From: Vibrio hannami
GTDB lineage: Bacteria; Pseudomonadota; Gammaproteobacteria; Enterobacterales; Vibrionaceae
Length of the DNA: 57,850 nt
Assembly (NCBI RefSeq): GCF_029589055.1
Contig: NZ_JARQZP010000004.1
Location: forward strand, 1 to 57,850
Direction: 5' to 3'
Shown here one piece after another: positions 1-9,801 of the stretch (its first letter is position 1; each line of letters begins with the position of its first letter). The position numbers and the translations under genes were made by a program. The notes below the pieces were generated by a model. The model ran no database searches and was not told the origin of the DNA. It saw nothing but the letters and a program-made list of their open reading frames with translations.

Positions 1-7
1 CTCCTTT

Positions 8-526
8 CTATGCTTGGTGAGGTCCGCCGACAAGCTTTTGATCGCAGACGGGCGGTTCCGGCGTTTGTATAAGAAACGGCTCGTCAAAGTGCCGATGAGC
101 CCTACCGTTCTCCTCATACCGTCCATAACGTACCCGAGGATCCGCTTTTTTTCTTGATTGGGGCGAAATAGATCGAGCTGGATCTGGTTATCATCCTGAA
201 TATTGGAAAGAGGAAACGGAAATTTTTTCGAACTGTTTTTCCTTCATAAAAAAGTGGTCAAATAATGTAAGGCATATGTGATAAAGATCAAGCGTGATAT
301 TTGAAGGGAGCTTCAATTCCCCGCCGGGCTCATCACGGCTGTATTCAATCCCGAGGCTTACAGCAGCCGTCTGTTCCTTTACTTCACCAGCCGGATGCAA
401 AACCTTGCATAAGAGCTGGATATTTCCCGTTATCATCCATTTCATTTGGCAAATGAAGATTCCCAGACATATTTCAAATTGTGCTTTTTTGACCAGTACT
501 TGTTTTTTCATATTGTTCTCCCCCAT
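8..526 (-). pseudogene. UvrX/YqjW-like Y-family DNA polymerase, C-terminal remnant
   Basis: Translation of the minus strand gives the C-terminal half of a UvrX/YqjW-type (DinB, Y-family) translesion polymerase: a segment with SLGIEYSRDEPGG, then ITLDLYHICLTLFD, then after a frame break near 190 the little-finger region DDNQIQLDLFRPNQEKK and ILGYVMDGMR. A last frame change gives the family-typical end KLVGGPHQA with a stop at 8-10. The N-terminal catalytic half (usually about 250 residues) is absent; an unrelated Tn3-type transposase tail lies upstream instead. Frameshifts could be sequencing errors, but the missing half cannot, so I call it a remnant. UvrX genes usually sit in prophages or plasmids beside yolD; a separate yolD remnant lies 10 kb away. 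Confidence 0.7.
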
Positions 527-727
527 TTAATATCTTTAGCTTAAGTGCCATCTTCCTTCGCAAACATCACTTGCCCTTTGTTAAATCGATCCTGGTAAGA
601 TTATTCCTCAATGTTAAACCATGGACCCGCGAAGCTTGAATGACAGTCCAAAGTTTTCCTGGAAGCTCAAGCTCGCTTACTTTTGACTTCTTAAGTGCTG
701 TCTGAATTTCTACTTCTTTTTCCATTC

Positions 728-1015
728 TGTACCTTTCTTCGGAAAACATGGGGAATTAAGAGAACGTGCTTTACGGGATCGGCTGCAGCGAGCAAGTGCA
801 TTAAGCATACTGATTAATGCCATTAGTTGTTTGGAATGCCGTTTATCTATCCAAGGCCTACGGATTTACTCCGAAGCAAAGGAACCTTACGGAAGGATTT
901 ATTAAAACACGTGTCTCCATTGGGTTGGGAGCATATCGACTTCCTTGGTGAATATCGCTTTGACCCAAAAGGGGCTACCACCTTAGAAACATTGCGGCCA
1001 TTAAGTCAAGAATAG
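728..1015 (+). pseudogene. Tn3-family transposase, C-terminal remnant
   Basis: Read with one frameshift near 828, the plus strand encodes FFGKHGELRERALRDRLQRA, SALSILINAISVW and then LLKHVSPLGWEHIDFLGEY, the highly conserved C-terminal end of Tn3-family transposases. The GWEH(I/L)N(F/L)xGEY motif is diagnostic. Only about 95 residues of a roughly 1000-residue protein remain. Homology stops abruptly near 720-730, next to the uvrX remnant, which suggests two decayed mobile elements. No terminal inverted repeat or resolvase was recognised. An antisense reading frame over 567-749 overlaps the start of this segment and is not supported. Confidence 0.75.
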
Positions 1016-1021
1016 TAATCA

Positions 1022-1063
1022 GGCCGGTTACACGCTTAACGTGGTTAAAACCGGCTCTTTTTT
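1022..1063 (+). terminator. Rho-independent terminator after the transposase remnant
   Basis: The inverted repeat GCCGGTT / AACCGGC is followed by a T-rich run directly downstream of the Tn3 transposase stop. Confidence 0.6.
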
Positions 1064-1707
1064 GTATTCGGATTTCTTAACGTTGTAAATCCGCGTTTTG
1101 TTGGAGTGACCCCGTCCAGATCATCGGGAAGGCGTCCGTTTTTTCATGGCCATGTGTGTCGTAGGCTGCGGCGGCCTTATGACAGCTGGAGATGAACAGA
1201 AGCCGGATACGACCGAAAGGCGGGCGGTATTCCTGTGCAGAAAAGAAGAATAAAAAGGCAGACTCTTGGAAAAAGAGTCTGCCTTTTTTTATTGCATGTT
1301 AGGCGGATACTCCACCTTCAGCAACGTTAAGGGAGGTCTTATTTTTATATCATTCCTATTTTATTAACGTCCTCTTTTAAGTCACTGAAAAAATGGGTTG
1401 TTTGGATCATGTTGAAAGAACGAATTGTGATTTTGTCCTGGCAGAAGTAAAGTGCACTATTCATTTTATTAAATAAGCCCCGATTGTTCTATATGCCTTA
1501 TCACTCTACCCCATGTTATATTCTTTTCTCCCCCCCGTTTTGATGATTTTCGTCTGATCAGAAAATACCCATTTCGCATCATTATTCTAAATTTGAAAAT
1601 TTGTATACTTATCCCCAAGGAAAGGGGAGATGGATCCGGAAACGATAAACAAGTTGTCTGTTGTTTGCCTATTGATTTAACACTCATTTAAAAATCTCGA
1701 GGAAAAT
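1064..1707. other. Stretch without a supportable gene
   Basis: It contains a strong terminator at 1252-1291. Just before it is a short plus-strand frame (about 1148-1252) with a VVGCGGLMTAGDEQKPD-like stretch, which could be the tail of a small lipoprotein, but no ribosome binding site or full gene can be defended. Nothing recognisable was found between 1292 and 1700; long minus-strand frames there read like noise. Confidence 0.4.
1252..1291 (+). terminator. Strong Rho-independent terminator
   Basis: AGGCAGACTC and GAGTCTGCCT form a perfect 10-bp stem flanked by A and T runs, so it could work in both directions. Confidence 0.8.
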
Positions 1708-2220
1708 GGATTAGAAAAAGATAATCGCGCCCATCACCGCTTATGATCGCTTCTTCCTGTCTGCCGGTTTTTGCCCATGCTAAAGAAAAAGAGGCTGACC
1801 GCACTGTTTCATCTGCACCGAACGTTAAAGAAACAATGAGTCTTAAACAATTTAAGCCAAGCGCTGCTGCTGTTAATTTCAACGTGAATTTTGACGTCCT
1901 CGGCATAGCAAATTCAATTCGAGATGCAGTTGTGCAAAATGCGAATCGAAGCGGTTTTGTCAAAAACATGATGGAATCTACCTTTTACGCTGCGGGACAG
2001 CGTTATAATGTCATGGTATTTAATTTAAGCCGGAATACGAAGATCACTTCAATGGAGTCAAATTCTATGGATCCGCCGTTCTGAACGGAGTGGTGTACGG
2101 CATCTGGGCCGTTTGAAAGCGGAGAATTCACGCAACAAAGGCGACGGCGGCTGGGATAACTGGGCTTTCAGAGGCTGGTTTAACAGAGATGGGAAACATG
2201 TCACATTTTATAAGCCGTAA
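1708..2220 (+). CDS. Small secreted YolA-like ('stress protein') protein, frame-broken
   Basis: Reconstructed across single-base breaks near 1713, 2045 and 2135, this encodes about 165 residues. It starts with a signal peptide (MIRKKIIAPITALMIASS, cleavage near AHA-KEKEA). The mature domain has NFNVNFDVLGIANSIRDAV, FVKNMMESTFYAAGQRYNVM, KFYGSAVLNGVVYGIW and ends GGWDNWAFRGWFNRDGKHV plus TFYKP. This pattern matches small secreted Bacillus proteins of the YolA / 'stress protein' group. The molecular role is unknown. The gene stands alone, followed at once by a terminator. Confidence in family is moderate, in function low. Confidence 0.6.
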
Positions 2221-2228
2221 AACGCCAA

Positions 2229-2270
2229 AGAGGTGTGCATTCTTATCAACTGCACACCTTTTCTTATTTT
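2229..2270 (+). terminator. Terminator of the YolA-like gene
   Basis: AGGTGTGCA pairs with TGCACACCT across a short loop and is followed by TTTTC, starting 9 bases after the stop codon. Confidence 0.75.
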
Positions 2271-2581
2271 GTTGAAAGCAATTTTAAGGCGTTCTCTTTT
2301 TCCCGCTCAGAAGTCGCCGTACCGCGGACGGTCACCTAAAGGATCTTCGGCGGCTCTCCCCCCCGCCATCGGTGTGAAAACGCCAGGCGTTTAAGGTCCA
2401 TCTATCATGGCTGGAAGCTGGACGCAGGCGAAAGCTGCATCGGTAGGGCAGGCGGCCTCCAGGAATGCCCTGCCGTCGCCCAGACAGTTGAAATCCATCC
2501 GGTTCTTAGATACTCTTACTGTTTTTAACAATAGAGTTTCATTCCAATCATCTTTTAATTGAAATTCGTTTTTTAAGAATT

Positions 2582-2662
2582 CTACCAGCAGAGCAGCAAG
2601 TCGCACGCCACTGTGATTATAAGCATGTTTGATAAAATTAACAGGGCCGCTAGTCTTTTCAT
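2582..2662 (-). CDS. Possible 26-residue lipoprotein-like peptide
   Basis: A good ribosome binding site (AAGGAGGAAG) precedes ATG at 2662. The frame reads MKRLAALLILSNMLIITVAC then DLLLCW, i.e. a signal-peptide-like hydrophobic segment with a cysteine in a lipobox-like position, and then stops. It may be a genuine small peptide or the N-terminus of a longer frameshifted protein; another frame continues with LAALLVEFLKNEFQLKDDW. No homologue is recognised. Confidence 0.3.
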   Translation of the reverse strand: MKRLAALLILSNMLIITVACDLLLCW

Positions 2663-3227
2663 TTCTTCCTCCTTAAGAGCGGCAAGGGGTTGCAACAAGG
2701 TCGCTCTATCTGTTGTCCAATATCATGTTCTTGATTTTTCCATGAGCGCGATGCCAGTATTGTCGGTGCATCTGCGGACCCCGTCTTGTTTTTTCGGACT
2801 TCACCATTTATGCCAGGATTCAAACGTTTTTGATTTATTCCTAGAGACCATAGCGTCATGTCCCACTCCAATAGCCCAGCATTATAACGGAAAATCATTC
2901 CAATCTAGAGACTATTTTAACAGATTTGTCTTTATTTCCGGTCTTTAAATAGATCTGGATAATCTATAAAAAAATTAATTTGGAGGAGCTTTCTGGTCAG
3001 CGCAATGATATTAAGCCTTTGTTTGATTGTAGAGGTGTCATTCAATTCATGGCATAAAGAGATCGCTCTAAATCAATTTAACTCTATATTCGAACTGTTA
3101 CTTTTAAGTGCTTTTTTAGCTGCACGAAATTGCGATCTATAACCCGGATTTTCCCCGTCCAACAAAAAGCTATATCATGCCTGTTAACTTGTATACAAGG
3201 ACCGGAATCGCTCTCACAGCCTTAAAG
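2663..3227. other. Stretch without a supportable gene
   Basis: No confident gene. A plus-strand frame at about 2970-3050 (INLEELSGQRNDIKPLFD...) could be the tail of a degraded gene but matches nothing I know. Confidence 0.35.
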
Positions 3228-3262
3228 AAAAATGGAGCCGAGTCATCTTCGGCTCCATTTTT
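3228..3262. terminator. Terminator at the end of the carbon-uptake operon
   Basis: AAAAATGGAGCCGA / TCGGCTCCATTTTT is a perfect inverted repeat with A and T runs on both sides, directly downstream of the ybcF stop (minus strand). Confidence 0.85.
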
Positions 3263-3761
3263 CTAGTAGTCTTCAATTTCTATTAATTCCTCATGTTCCA
3301 TGTTTATTAAAAAGCCGCGGACTTTGACATGCGAAGGGATTAACGGATGTGTCCAGAATCAGGTCGACGCTTTGATATTTGTATCCCTAGAGCAACGTTT
3401 TTCCCCCATTCAGCCATTCATCCAGATTGCTGAATGGAAATTCTGGATTGCCATGTTGAAAAAGGTAATCGATAGTCTTCGTAATCTATCGCTTACATGC
3501 GGAAAATCCTCAAGATCGATATCAGCCGCCTGTTCATTTTTGGATCGAACAATTAATATTTCCTCGATTTTTTTCTGGAAGACAAGAGTGATGATATCTC
3601 TCATTAAATCGCTGTCATGTCAGCTGGGAAATGTGAGAAAATACGGTTTTTAAAGTGACCGTTTTTTCCGGCTGAATCGCTGCCGCATGGCAGATTGACT
3701 GTTCAAGCTTATCCTCCATCCCGGTAATTAACAACACATTTTTATTTTCTGTTATTTCCAT
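3263..3761 (-). CDS. ybcF: YbcF-like carbonic-anhydrase-related protein, frame-broken
   Basis: It starts at ATG 3761 behind a GGTG-type ribosome binding site (MEITENKNVLLITGMEDKLE) and ends ...HPLIPSHVKVRGFLIN, MEHEELIEIEDY. The central part, DLMRDIITLVFQKKIEEILI, aligns with B. subtilis YbcF, a degenerate beta-carbonic-anhydrase-like protein. Breaks occur near 3625 and 3410. It lies 10 bases after dabA, so it is the last gene of the operon and probably serves CO2/bicarbonate handling. I cannot confirm zinc ligands from the broken frame, so enzymatic activity is uncertain. Confidence 0.75.
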
Positions 3762-3771
3762 AACTTTCACC

Positions 3772-6383
3772 TCATTCATCATTTTGTGTTTGTCCAGTTC
3801 TCCCAGTTCCCGTGCGAATCGATCGAAGCAAGGATAATCCAGCCGTTTTCCATTTTTCGACGGAAGCGGTGATCCTGTTCAAGCAGCCGTTCGATATGTT
3901 CACGGGGCGCTTCCAGCCGACAACAAGCAGCCGGAGAGGCGCATGATAAATCTCTTGATCTGACAGCATGACAGACTGCCAAGGGAAGGCCTGCCAGCAA
4001 ATCACTTGCATTTCCCTGCATAACGCCAAGTCCGGAAGTGACGGTTTGAGTTTGCTTATTTCCGCTTCCACATAGTAATGCGGTGCAGCAGGTCGACGCG
4101 TAGTGCTGCAGATTGATCCATTGGGAACCGCCGTCCCCGGCCCTGAAATGATGCCGCTAAGGATGGAACCGTCTTCGTCTTTCCGCCAGTCATAGCTGTG
4201 CAGAAAAGCCCCTTCCCTCAAGATCGGCCCCCCGTGTAAGCCGGCGTGAGCCGATGATGAATGAAGCGTTTCGGGCCAGTCCCCATTCGGGGCGGACTTC
4301 GCTCCAATCTTCTGGCGAAGCTGCTCAGCTTCATGCCGCGGATTTTTATATCCAAGCTGCGGCAGCTCCCCTAAGCGTTCGGCCCCGACAGTACGGCTGA
4401 CATCGGGGAGCGCCGAGTTGATCCGGTCAAACGCTTGTTGAGCTTTAGCCGGGAGTTCAGGTACATAGATCCGCTGCAGTTCATCCAATGTTGTGATGTG
4501 CTCTGCGGCAGCGAATACCGTATCATCCGGAATAAAGATGCCGTCGAGGCCGGAGCCTCTGTCTGACGCTCGGAAGGTTGCATAAAGCGGCAAGGACGCG
4601 TGCATTGAAAAGCGCCTGATGCGCCTCCGCAGGCGCCGCAGTCCAGTGCCGAGGCATAAGGGTTGTTCGTGCTTCTGCTGCCGTGTCCGCAAATGACAAC
4701 CAGCGGAGCGAACCGGTCTGTAATGCCCATCATCTGTAATGCCTGTCTGGCATAGGCGGCTTTTTCTTCTTCCGTAAATCCGACCGGAATACCGGCGTCA
4801 GGAGTTTCCATGCGATCAAGCGAGAGCTTTGCCTGAAGAGCTTCTTCAGCCATGCCTTTCGCGCTTTCCGGAAAGCTTGCCCGGCTGCGCGGGGGATCAG
4901 GCTGCGCGCGGCCATTTGCAGAGCTCAGCCAAGGCCGCTTACTTCGGGAAGCAGCAAGCTCCGCCAATAGATTCTGTTTCATCATTTTTAAAGGCGGAGC
5001 TGAGCGAAACTGCCGCTTTTTGATGTTCTTGATACGATTGAAAACTGGATTCTTCCGCCGTTTCTTTGACTCGATGCTGCGGTTTAAGAATGACCGGCAG
5101 CGAGCTGTGGCTGTGTTTGCTGCCGCAAGTTCGCACGTTTCGATTGCCAGGTTGAAAAAGCCGGCTGTTCCAAACGTTTCAAGGACCACTCGATTTCTCT
5201 AATGCGCGGCGGAACGGCTCTGAACGGACATCTATACAAAATGCGAGCTGGACCAGCACCGGTTCACTTGTTTCAGCAGCGGCCGGTTTGTTTGCCGCGA
5301 TGAGCTTCCTTACCTCAGCGGCGTATGTTTGTTCCCACGCTTCCAGCCAGAAGGCGCCTGCACGTTATATCATCAAAGCGGCGGGCGAGTGTTAATCTCG
5401 CTTTTTTGCTCTGCTGCGGAAAGTTCAGAGCCATTCGTCAGACGTGATGCCGCCCCAATGCAGCCAGGCCGCAATCAAAGGAGCGAGCTGCGTCTCTTTG
5501 CCAGGCTTTGGCTCAGACAGCGGCAAATAAGGTTCGATAAGCATCCACTCCATTGAAAGCCGGACAGCAAGATACTCGGGCAACAGCCTTTCTTCGTCCC
5601 GCGACTGTCCGGAGAACGCCAGAGCATCATTCCAGCCCACCCCGGCAGAGAAAGCAAATGAGCTTCAAAGTATGCCTGAACGTCTCCATCAGAAATACCA
5701 AGCGCCACTAGAGTGATCTTTTCAAAGCGTCCCGCGGTTCTTCCGGCCACCCATTCAGCCTTTGGCGTTCCGCTCGGGGCAGGGCGGGATCATGTTCAAC
5801 AAGCTGCCGCCATGCGCTGTAAAACCCTTTTTCACGATGCGGAAGCCGCCATGCCGAATGCGATTCATCAAGGAACAGCTTGCACCATTTAATCACATGA
5901 TGGTCAAGGAGGTGAGCGGTTTTTTGTCCGTGCGGAGACGCTGAGCGGTTTGATAAAGCGTGTTTCCCGATCATCGATTGTCCTGCTGGCCGCTTGCTTG
6001 GCAAGCTTCTTGACATTGGGGGATGACAATAGCTGTTCAGGGATGTCATCCAGTTTAAGCGCGGCTTTGCAAAATGCTTCCGCTGTTTCCCCCGGCATGC
6101 CGGGCTGATGTGAATCGAGGCCATTCCATCAGCTTTTTTTCAAGAATCGACTCGTCCAATTTCTCCCCGTTGTTTTGCAGAGCGGAATATGGAGGACTTG
6201 GGATAGATATCCAACATGAAGCTGCTGTTTAAGCCGTCGGGCCGTCTGTTCAAATGTTTGTTCTTCAAGCCCCATCCACGGATGGCGCGCGGCAAAGGTT
6301 TGAATAGGCCAAAGCTGGCGCAATAACCCGTGCTGCCGATTGAACCAATTCATCAATATTAAAGTCAGCGGCCTGATGTTCAT
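3772..6383 (-). CDS. dabA: DabA (YbcC, DUF2309) subunit of inorganic carbon transporter, frame-broken
   Basis: About 870 codons across several frameshifts, the usual DabA length. DabA is a zinc-containing, beta-carbonic-anhydrase-like protein that works with membrane subunit DabB to energise CO2/bicarbonate uptake. Visible landmarks: N-terminal [16 protein letters not shown] and [16 protein letters not shown]; the ligand motif [14 protein letters not shown] at about 5200-5241 (Cys at 5236-5238, Asp at 5230-5232); and [20 protein letters not shown] followed by CGACGG near 4640-4700, with His and Cys 15 residues apart as in the characterised DabA site. It starts 9 bases after dabB. Single-base breaks occur near 6330, 6120, 5720, 5200 and 4690. 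Family assignment is firm. Confidence 0.9.
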
Positions 6384-6392
6384 ATTTGAAGA

Positions 6393-7983
6393 TCAATTGT
6401 TTAGATCAATGTGGATGCTGCTTTTCCTTGATTGACGACCTCCTTGAGTAAGATATTGGTCAGAGATAATTCGGCCGATCCTTCGACCGAATCGGAATGA
6501 GGTTCTACCCGCTTTCACGAGGCGCAGATAAAGTGCGCCGGACCATGATAAGCGCTGGCGAACGATAAAGGCGCCGGCCGCACTGCCGGCTAACAAAACG
6601 ACTGCCGTGAAAAATGGCCGCCGGCTGGCGGGCGGCTGCGCCCCATGTACAACAGCTTCCTTCAGGAGCCCGTGTAAAAGGAAATGAATGATGGCAAACG
6701 CGAGAGAAGCCCCCGTTAAAATGAACAGTCCGGCAATTCGCGTGACGTGTCCGGAACTGGCTGTGACAAGCTGTCTCCAAGCAACAAACAGTGACCAGCC
6801 TAAAACAAGGGCGCTGATCAATTGATAGCCGGAGTCCGCAGCTGTGACCCAGCTTCCGATTACGAGAGTAATAGCGAAGACGCCGCCTATGATGTTCCAA
6901 AAAAGAGCCCGGCCCTGCCCGGTTTAGACTGCGCACGATTCATAACGGCCGTGCCGCTGATCCGGCTTGTAGGAAAAGGGCGGCTTTGAACAGGCCGTGC
7001 AAGGTAAGGAATGAATAACAGCCGCAATATAAGCGCCTAATGCGCATTGGATGAGCATAAAACCCATCTGCGCGACCGTTGAAGCCGCGAGCTGCCGTTT
7101 ATAGTCTGTTTGGACAATCATCATACCCGTTCCGAGTAGAACTGAAAGGGCGGCGGGAACAAGCGGGAATAATCTGCAACCCATCACCGCTGAACATCGG
7201 TGCGAAGCGGGTCAGCATGACGCCGCCGACATTTACGAGTCCGGCGTGCATGACCGCGGAAACGGGAGTCGGGGCGATCGCCGAGATCAGAGCAGCCAGC
7301 GATGAAACGGCCACTGCGCCGCAGGAATCATCACCGTTACGATGACGAGGAGGCCGATCCCGGTTTTCTCCCATGAAAGCCGAGCTGTACAAGGCTTTCT
7401 TCCGCTACGGCGGATGATAACTGCCAATGCCCCGTCGCGAGAGACAGCCAAAGAGCCGCTGCCGCTATAGCCACCCAGCTGATTGCAAAATCCGGCCCGC
7501 GCAAAAAGCGGCGTTTTTCGCTGCCTGCCACGCGCTGTTTAAGCCGATTAGCGCAGTCAAGCCGAACAGCGTGATACCCCAGCACAAGAGGAGCCAGCGA
7601 AGATCATCGTTAAGCCAGGCGCATGAAGCCCCTCCTGTCGTAAGCGTCAGCAGCAAAAAGAACTTACGGTAGGAGCGGTCGCCGAACAAATACCGGACAG
7701 AATAGCGCTGGACGATAAAGCCGATGGTCAAAAGACGAACAAGGCGATCAGCCAGAGCCAGCGAATCCAAGCGCCGAGGAGCTGCGGCGTAACCGGGATT
7801 CGCGGTCATCAATGCCGCCAGCGCGGCGAGCGGAGGCAGGGCAATGATCTTGGCGTGAATCCGTACATGTATGGCAATGGAACCTTTCGATTCAGCACGA
7901 GCCGGTGCCGCTGAACAAACAGAGCGCAAGCGGCCCGCGAAAAATATTTTCAGCCAAAATAAAGAATCCAGCAGATCAAACAC
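6393..7983 (-). CDS. dabB: DabB (NdhF/NuoL-like) membrane subunit of inorganic carbon transporter, frame-broken
   Basis: A proton-translocating antiporter-like membrane protein (complex I NuoL/NdhF family) that partners DabA. Pieces in order: HVRIHAKIIALPPLAALAAL, FIVQRYSVRYLFGDRSYRKF, then HAGLVNVGGVMLTRFAPMFS (the conserved His/Lys-type channel region), VAQMGFMLIQCALGAYIAAV, and C-terminal helices from 6820 to 6400. Breaks occur near 7850, 7480, 7380, 7180 and 6920. The best start is GTG at 7983 (VFDLLDSLFWLKIFFAG) behind GGAGGG; an ATG at 8004 lacks a binding site. dabA follows within 10 bases. A terminator-like hairpin and a possible 10-codon leader frame lie upstream. Confidence 0.85.
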
Positions 7984-7997
7984 CCGGCATCCCTCCG

Positions 7998-8030
7998 TCA
8001 GCATGATGGAGAAAGTACATACTGTTTCAT
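7998..8030 (-). CDS. Possible 10-codon leader frame before dabB
   Basis: An AAAGGAAGG ribosome binding site precedes ATG at 8030, and the frame MKQYVLSPSC stops at 7998, about 15 bases before the probable dabB start. It sits between the intercistronic hairpin and dabB. It may be a leader peptide, or the true N-terminus of DabB if a base is missing. Sequence alone cannot decide. Confidence 0.25.
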   Translation of the reverse strand: MKQYVLSPSC

Positions 8031-8055
8031 GTCTTGCCTTCCTTTCTGAAAACGT

Positions 8056-8115
8056 AAAAAAGCCGGTATATTCAGGAATGGCCTATTTCTGCCAATTTTT
8101 CTGAATGATACCGGC
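8056..8115 (-). promoter_or_regulatory. Terminator-like hairpin between the DUF2294 gene and dabB
   Basis: On the minus strand GCCGGTATCATTCAG pairs with CTGAATATACCGGC (one bulged base) around a 25-base loop that has its own small stem (TGGC/GCCA). Six T residues follow. This is a textbook terminator shape inside what otherwise looks like one operon, so it could be an attenuator or partial terminator setting dabB/dabA expression relative to the first gene. Confidence 0.7.
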
Positions 8116-8159
8116 TCATCTTTAACTCTATGTTCATGCTTTAAAGATCTTCCGTTTTT

Positions 8160-8543
8160 CTATGATAATTTTTTTTGCAGGTCGTTTGCCAATTTAAACA
8201 CCATGATCACACGCTCGCCTGTGCGCGTGCTGATGTCCGTATGAAAGCTGATCGTCTCTTCACCGGTCGGCTCCTTCGCCAAGCGGTACAGGTGTTCCAT
8301 ACCCGATTCCATGCCAAGCCGGAGCGGGTTCTTTTAATTGACAGCAGGCCTTCTTTTGAGCTTGCGGAGCTGCAGTACTCGGCGGGCGTCAAAATCCCGT
8401 TTCAAGGAAACGATGATCATATTTCTGAGAATATCTGTTTTGACAGACACGGATCCCCGTCCCAAGTAGTCTTTTTCCCATTGGGTTAAGGCTTTGCTGA
8501 TCTCAGCCTCCAAAGACCCCTTCGTCACTTTCTGCTTTTCCAA
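8160..8543 (-). CDS. DUF2294 (YbcI-like) protein, frame-broken
   Basis: It starts at TTG 8543 with a perfect AGGAGGA binding site and reads KGSLEAEISKALTQWEKDYL, GRGSVSVKTDILRNMIIVSL; after breaks near 8400 and 8320, KEGLLSIKRTRSGL, and ends FKLANDLQKKLS. This is the DUF2294 signature (about 120 residues, seen in YbcI-type proteins often found beside dab/ndhF genes). Biochemical function is unknown. Its position as first gene of a dab operon suggests a role in, or regulation of, inorganic carbon uptake. Confidence 0.7.
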
Positions 8544-8550
8544 TGTTATA

Positions 8551-8612
8551 TCCTCCTAAAAAACGGTATATTTCTTTTCCTTATACAAATAGGGAAAGTA
8601 GAAATATGCCGT
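8551..8612 (-). promoter_or_regulatory. Leader hairpin with U-run abutting the ribosome binding site
   Basis: On the minus strand ACGGCATATTTCTACTTTCC pairs with GGAAAAGAAATATACCGT (a 2-base bulge), followed immediately by TTTTTT and then AGGAGGA, the ribosome binding site of the DUF2294 gene. A terminator with its U-run touching the Shine-Dalgarno site is unusual and suggests leader attenuation or translational masking. The 3' arm shares AATATACCG with the hairpin before dabB. Confidence 0.65.
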
Positions 8613-9471
8613 CCCTATCAAAATGTTAATGTCATGCATGTAAAGAATGCTTTTTCACGCGGCCATAATGGCATTATAGCCGGAATGCTAAAGCTCTTTT
8701 GCATGAGATTACGATTATTGATTTTACGGGGTTATTTTTTAATATCATAGCTTTTAAAATTTATCATGTCAATACCGTATTGTTTTTGTATGAAAAAAAG
8801 AAAAATTCAGAAAACAGACGAACTGCTATTTCCGGAGCTGAGGGGAGAGCTATATTTTCTAGCAAGGTTTTAAAGAGAGCGGTTTAATGGCCGCTCTCTT
8901 TTTGTTCGAAATTATATTGTGGTCTTTGGAACATACAGGGCGGATGAGCAGAATCACCAGCCTTGAACAATCGTATCTTTATAAATCGAATGTTGTTTTT
9001 AATCCAACGCGGCCTTTTCACTTTATCGAGGCTGAATTAGCATAATACTCCCTCTCTCCCTTTCATAACATTTGTTTTCAGAATTAGGGTTATGTGAACA
9101 AATCTTTTGAGCAGAATTACATAACGTTCCCCTACTATCAAGTGTATAGTGACAGAATTATATGTCATTCAGTGACATAATTGATCTACGTTCAACCTAA
9201 AGCAACAGAATTCTGACACTTGGATTTTCTGTACCTTCTTACAAGAAAAGTGATGGTGGCTCGGCTCCGTTTCTTAGGGTCCTCTATACACACGCGGTTG
9301 ACCGCTTTAGCGTCCGTGAAGTGAAAGGAATAGCACGGAGGCTCTAATAAGTATAGAAACGACGCATAGAGCATGGCCCATCCTGGGAATTCGAGCTGAA
9401 ATTCTGACAGTTGTCGGCCGATCAATAGGAAAGATCCTACTAATTGCCAAGAAGCATCACTGTAATCTGAT
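8613..9471. other. Gene-poor stretch
   Basis: It holds the promoter region of the DUF2294-dab operon, a hairpin at 8872-8904 that recurs at 10.14 kb, and an imperfect inverted repeat near 9153-9182 (AATTATATGTCA / TGACATAATT) that could be an operator. A 62-codon plus-strand frame at 8699-8887 has no support. Confidence 0.4.
8872..8904 (+). terminator. Hairpin AGAGAGCGG-TTTAATGG-CCGCTCTCT with T run
   Basis: Nine-base perfect stem with loop TTTAATGG and a T run. A diverged copy with the same loop lies at 10144-10166. Confidence 0.7.
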
Positions 9472-9801
9472 TCAAATAAGTTCATCCCCTTCTTCCGAGA
9501 TAAACCATCCGATTGGCTCTGCTTTTGTCCTCGATTTCTTCCTTTCCCTCTTACGAGTCCTTTCTTGGCAAGTGTTGTGCATGCTGAGCGACTAAAATTA
9601 TGATATCTTAATTCGGCTTTTGAATTGACTAGGATTTCTCGCTGCTCACCGGATAAATTCAAATTGTTTGCTATCTCCGGATAAAGCTCCCTTATTAAGC
9701 GCTCCCTCATTCCCTCTCTCCTTTAACAATGTAAGAATTTCCAACCTAAACTTTGATGCTGGTGGTAGCATGCCTTTTTTGAATTTTTGTCGGCAAGTCA
9801 C
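9472..9801 (-). CDS. Mrr_N-type winged-helix protein, frame-broken
   Basis: It starts at GTG 9801 behind AAAGGAGG: KFKKGMLPPASKFRLEILTL LKERG, then after a frame break near 9710 RLIRELYPEIANNLNLSGEQ and LRYHNFSRSACTTLAKKGLV, ending WFISEEGDELI with a stop at 9472. The order of helices and the 'LS.EQRE......RYHNFSRSACTTLAKKGLV' pattern match the Mrr N-terminal winged-helix domain (PF14338 type). At about 110 residues there is no room for an endonuclease domain, so this would be a stand-alone DNA-binding protein or a truncated restriction protein. Further breaks near 9530. Domain call moderate, role unknown. Confidence 0.5.

Noticed and set aside
567..749. 60-codon minus-strand frame next to the uvrX remnant
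   Set aside because: It overlaps the Tn3 transposase remnant antisense and has no recognised family.
1688..1969. Minus-strand frame over the YolA-like gene
   Set aside because: Antisense to a signal peptide plus conserved secreted domain.
3300..3653. 117-codon plus-strand frame opposite ybcF
   Set aside because: Antisense to a conserved carbonic-anhydrase-like gene.
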